From positions 17,798 to 81,797 of the forward strand of contig NZ_AOLI01000008.1 in assembly GCF_000336955.1 (NCBI RefSeq): a stretch of 64,000 nucleotides of DNA. The letters run 5' to 3'. Shown here one piece after another: positions 62,810-64,000 of the stretch (position 1 is the first letter of the stretch; each line of letters opens with the position of its first letter). The translations under genes were made by a program, and so were the position numbers. Below the pieces are notes generated by a model, which was given only the letters and a program-made list of their open reading frames with translations, ran no database searches and was not told where the DNA came from. This DNA comes from Haloferax larsenii JCM 13917 (lineage in GTDB: Archaea; Halobacteriota; Halobacteria; Halobacteriales; Haloferacaceae).

Positions 62810-63865
62810 CTACGACAAGGTGGTCGTGTCGAACTCCAAGAAGGCCGTTTCGTACCCTTCGTGACGGGCGACCTGCGGTGGCACGTCCACCGAGAGTTCG
62901 ATGTCGTCTTCGGGCGAGAGTTCGGGAACGGTCGCGCCGTAGTGGAACCCGAGTTCAGGGTCGAGTCCGGGTTCGAGGTCGCCATCGAATCGGACGTGCC
63001 CCCCGCCGGAGACAGTCGCAGAGAGACCGGTTCGCGGGACGACCAGCTTGTTGTACGGCGTCTGCGCCGAGACAGCGAGGTAGGCGTCGTCGCCGAACCG
63101 CGAGTCCGAGATAGCTGTCCCGACCAGACGGAGGTCGCTTGCGACCCCGCTTCCGAGTGGGTTTCCGGGTAGCGGCTCAGGGGCGCGCCCGAGCGGCGTC
63201 GTCTCCATCTGCATCGGCTTGGCTGCACCGCGGTCGCCCTCTTTCTCGTCGAGCCGAGTGAATGGGATGTCGTTTCTTTCTCGGGCACTGAACTCGAAGT
63301 CGAGACGCGCGGCCGCGGCGGATTGGAACTTCCCGTCCAACTCGCCGAACAGGTTCAGCGTCGCCGCTCCGACGCTCACGCGAACCTCGTAGGTCCCGTC
63401 GCCGTCGAGTCCGAAGTTCGCGCCGTAGTGAAAGCCCATCTGTTGGGAGAGCATCGAGTAGATGACCTCCTCGCCCACGAGCGAGCCGTCCTGAAAGAGT
63501 TCGACCGACAGCCCGGTATCGGGGACGACGACACCCGTCTCGGGGTCCCAGACCGTCGCCATGAGGTGGACGTCGTCGCTTCGGGCGGGACGAGTCAGGT
63601 CGGTTCCGAAGTCGCCGTCTTCGTCGTCCAACACCCAGAAGCGATGCGGGTAGCCGTAGAAGACTCCCACGCGGTAGTCGCCCGCGTCGGCGGTGCCGAC
63701 CATCTTCATCCCCTCGACGTGGGTCGGGATGTACGGTTCGGCGGGGCGATTCGACAGCACCGGGGGTTCGTTCGACGTGTAGATACGGCCGAGTTCCGCC
63801 AGACACCCGGAGAGACCGAACGTTGCGGCAGTCCCTGTGGCCGCGAGGAACCGACGCCGTCGCAT
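62810..63865 (-). CDS. P19/Tp34-like lipoprotein with duplicated domain, probable metal (iron) transport
   Basis: A 351-residue Tat-type lipoprotein (RRRRFLAATG, lipobox LSGC). It has two related beta domains, each with a GFHYGA motif (about residues 146-151 and 315-320), and PTHVEGMKMVGTADAGDYRV, which recalls the P19/Tp34 periplasmic iron-binding family (histidine and methionine metal ligands). It overlaps the SCO1-like gene by TGATG. Iron or copper handling is an inference from these motifs and the neighbour. Confidence 0.65.
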   Translation of the reverse strand: MRRRRFLAATGTAATFGLSGCLAELGRIYTSNEPPVLSNRPAEPYIPTHVEGMKMVGTADAGDYRVGVFYGYPHRFWVLDDEDGDFGTDLTRPARSDDVHLMATVWDPETGVVVPDTGLSVELFQDGSLVGEEVIYSMLSQQMGFHYGANFGLDGDGTYEVRVSVGAATLNLFGELDGKFQSAAAARLDFEFSARERNDIPFTRLDEKEGDRGAAKPMQMETTPLGRAPEPLPGNPLGSGVASDLRLVGTAISDSRFGDDAYLAVSAQTPYNKLVVPRTGLSATVSGGGHVRFDGDLEPGLDPELGFHYGATVPELSPEDDIELSVDVPPQVARHEGYETAFLEFDTTTLS

Positions 63866-63981
63866 CACGCCTCCCGAAGCGCAGTCAGGTCGTCGATGAG
63901 CGTCTGTTCGTCCGGTTCGTTCCCGCGGTAGGTGCGCTCGACGTAGCCGTCACCGTTGACGAGCATGACGAGGCCGAGGTG
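63865..63981 (-). CDS. SCO1/SenC-like protein, C-terminal fragment
   Basis: The last 38 residues of a protein whose end HLGLVMLVNGDGYVERTYRG matches the SCO1/SenC C-terminus (the His is the third copper ligand in that family, followed by L.V...G...R.Y.G). The remainder lies beyond the contig end, so the CxxxC copper motif is not visible. Its stop overlaps the following lipoprotein start. Identity is provisional. Confidence 0.5.
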   Translation of the reverse strand, partial: HLGLVMLVNGDGYVERTYRGNEPDEQTLIDDLTALREA

Positions 63982-64000
63982 CTGTCTCTTATACACATCT
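63982..64000 (+). other. Nextera (Tn5 mosaic end) sequencing adapter
   Basis: CTGTCTCTTATACACATCT is the standard 19-bp Tn5 transposase mosaic-end adapter of Nextera libraries. It is residual adapter at the contig end, not genomic sequence. Confidence 0.97.

Overview
The window looks like chromosome from a halophilic archaeon of the Haloferax/Haloferacales type. It is GC-rich, and its proteins are strongly acidic. It carries archaeal information-processing genes (TFE, aTrm56), archaellum genes, Tat-type lipoproteins and a halocyanin-like cupredoxin, and many promoters are leaderless with TATA boxes about 25 bp upstream of the start codon. The genus assignment rests on general resemblance of gene content and order to Haloferax; no search was run. 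The last 19 bases match the Nextera/Tn5 adapter, so the true genomic sequence ends at 63981 inside a gene.

Layout. 1-9.2 kb: housekeeping and small conserved haloarchaeal genes (SDR fragment, Trm56, TFE, a DUF2110-type protein, a lipoprotein, a CinA-like protein, an ATP-NAD kinase-like protein, an AbrB-PhoU regulator, a double LEA-2 protein). 9.6-12.9 kb: a proline catabolism cluster (aldehyde/P5C dehydrogenase, Bat-type HTH regulator, proline dehydrogenase). 13.0-18.0 kb: a complete LivJHMGF-type amino-acid ABC transporter whose last four genes overlap by ATGA. 18.1-20.7 kb: RIO-like kinase, UspA and acyl-CoA dehydrogenase.

20.7-47.0 kb is a continuous motility and chemotaxis island. It holds two ArlD/E-like proteins, a 7TM-PAS-PAS histidine kinase, an IS1341-type TnpB element with a small ribbon-helix-helix-like partner gene, a divergent actin/MreB-fold protein, cheY-cheC-cheD, an unknown acidic protein, a small winged-helix regulator, archaellins arlA1-arlA2, a KaiC-like ATPase, the arlCE-F-G-H-I-J-cheF operon, and cheB-cheA-cheR-cheF divergent from cheW. 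The most interesting signal here is a recurrent inverted repeat, TATCA-N4-TGATA. It occurs at six places (four exact, two with one mismatch), each 14 nt from a TATA-like element, in front of arlA1, arlCE, cheW and cheB (shared), cheY, the arlD-like/actin-like genes and the 7TM kinase. I read this as a motility regulon operator. Several of these operons also have unusually long, hairpin-containing 5' leaders.

47-64 kb: a purine/uracil permease; an iron-box-controlled protein of DUF5059-like helical repeats fused to a blue-copper domain; an MscS channel; a DUF457-type membrane hydrolase; an AhpD-like protein; a cold-shock protein; a creatininase-family gene overlapping an FeS-type photolyase gene; an acyl-CoA synthetase; a bactofilin-like membrane protein; an aldo/keto reductase; an MFS transporter; and, at the contig end, a P19-like lipoprotein behind a truncated SCO1-like gene.
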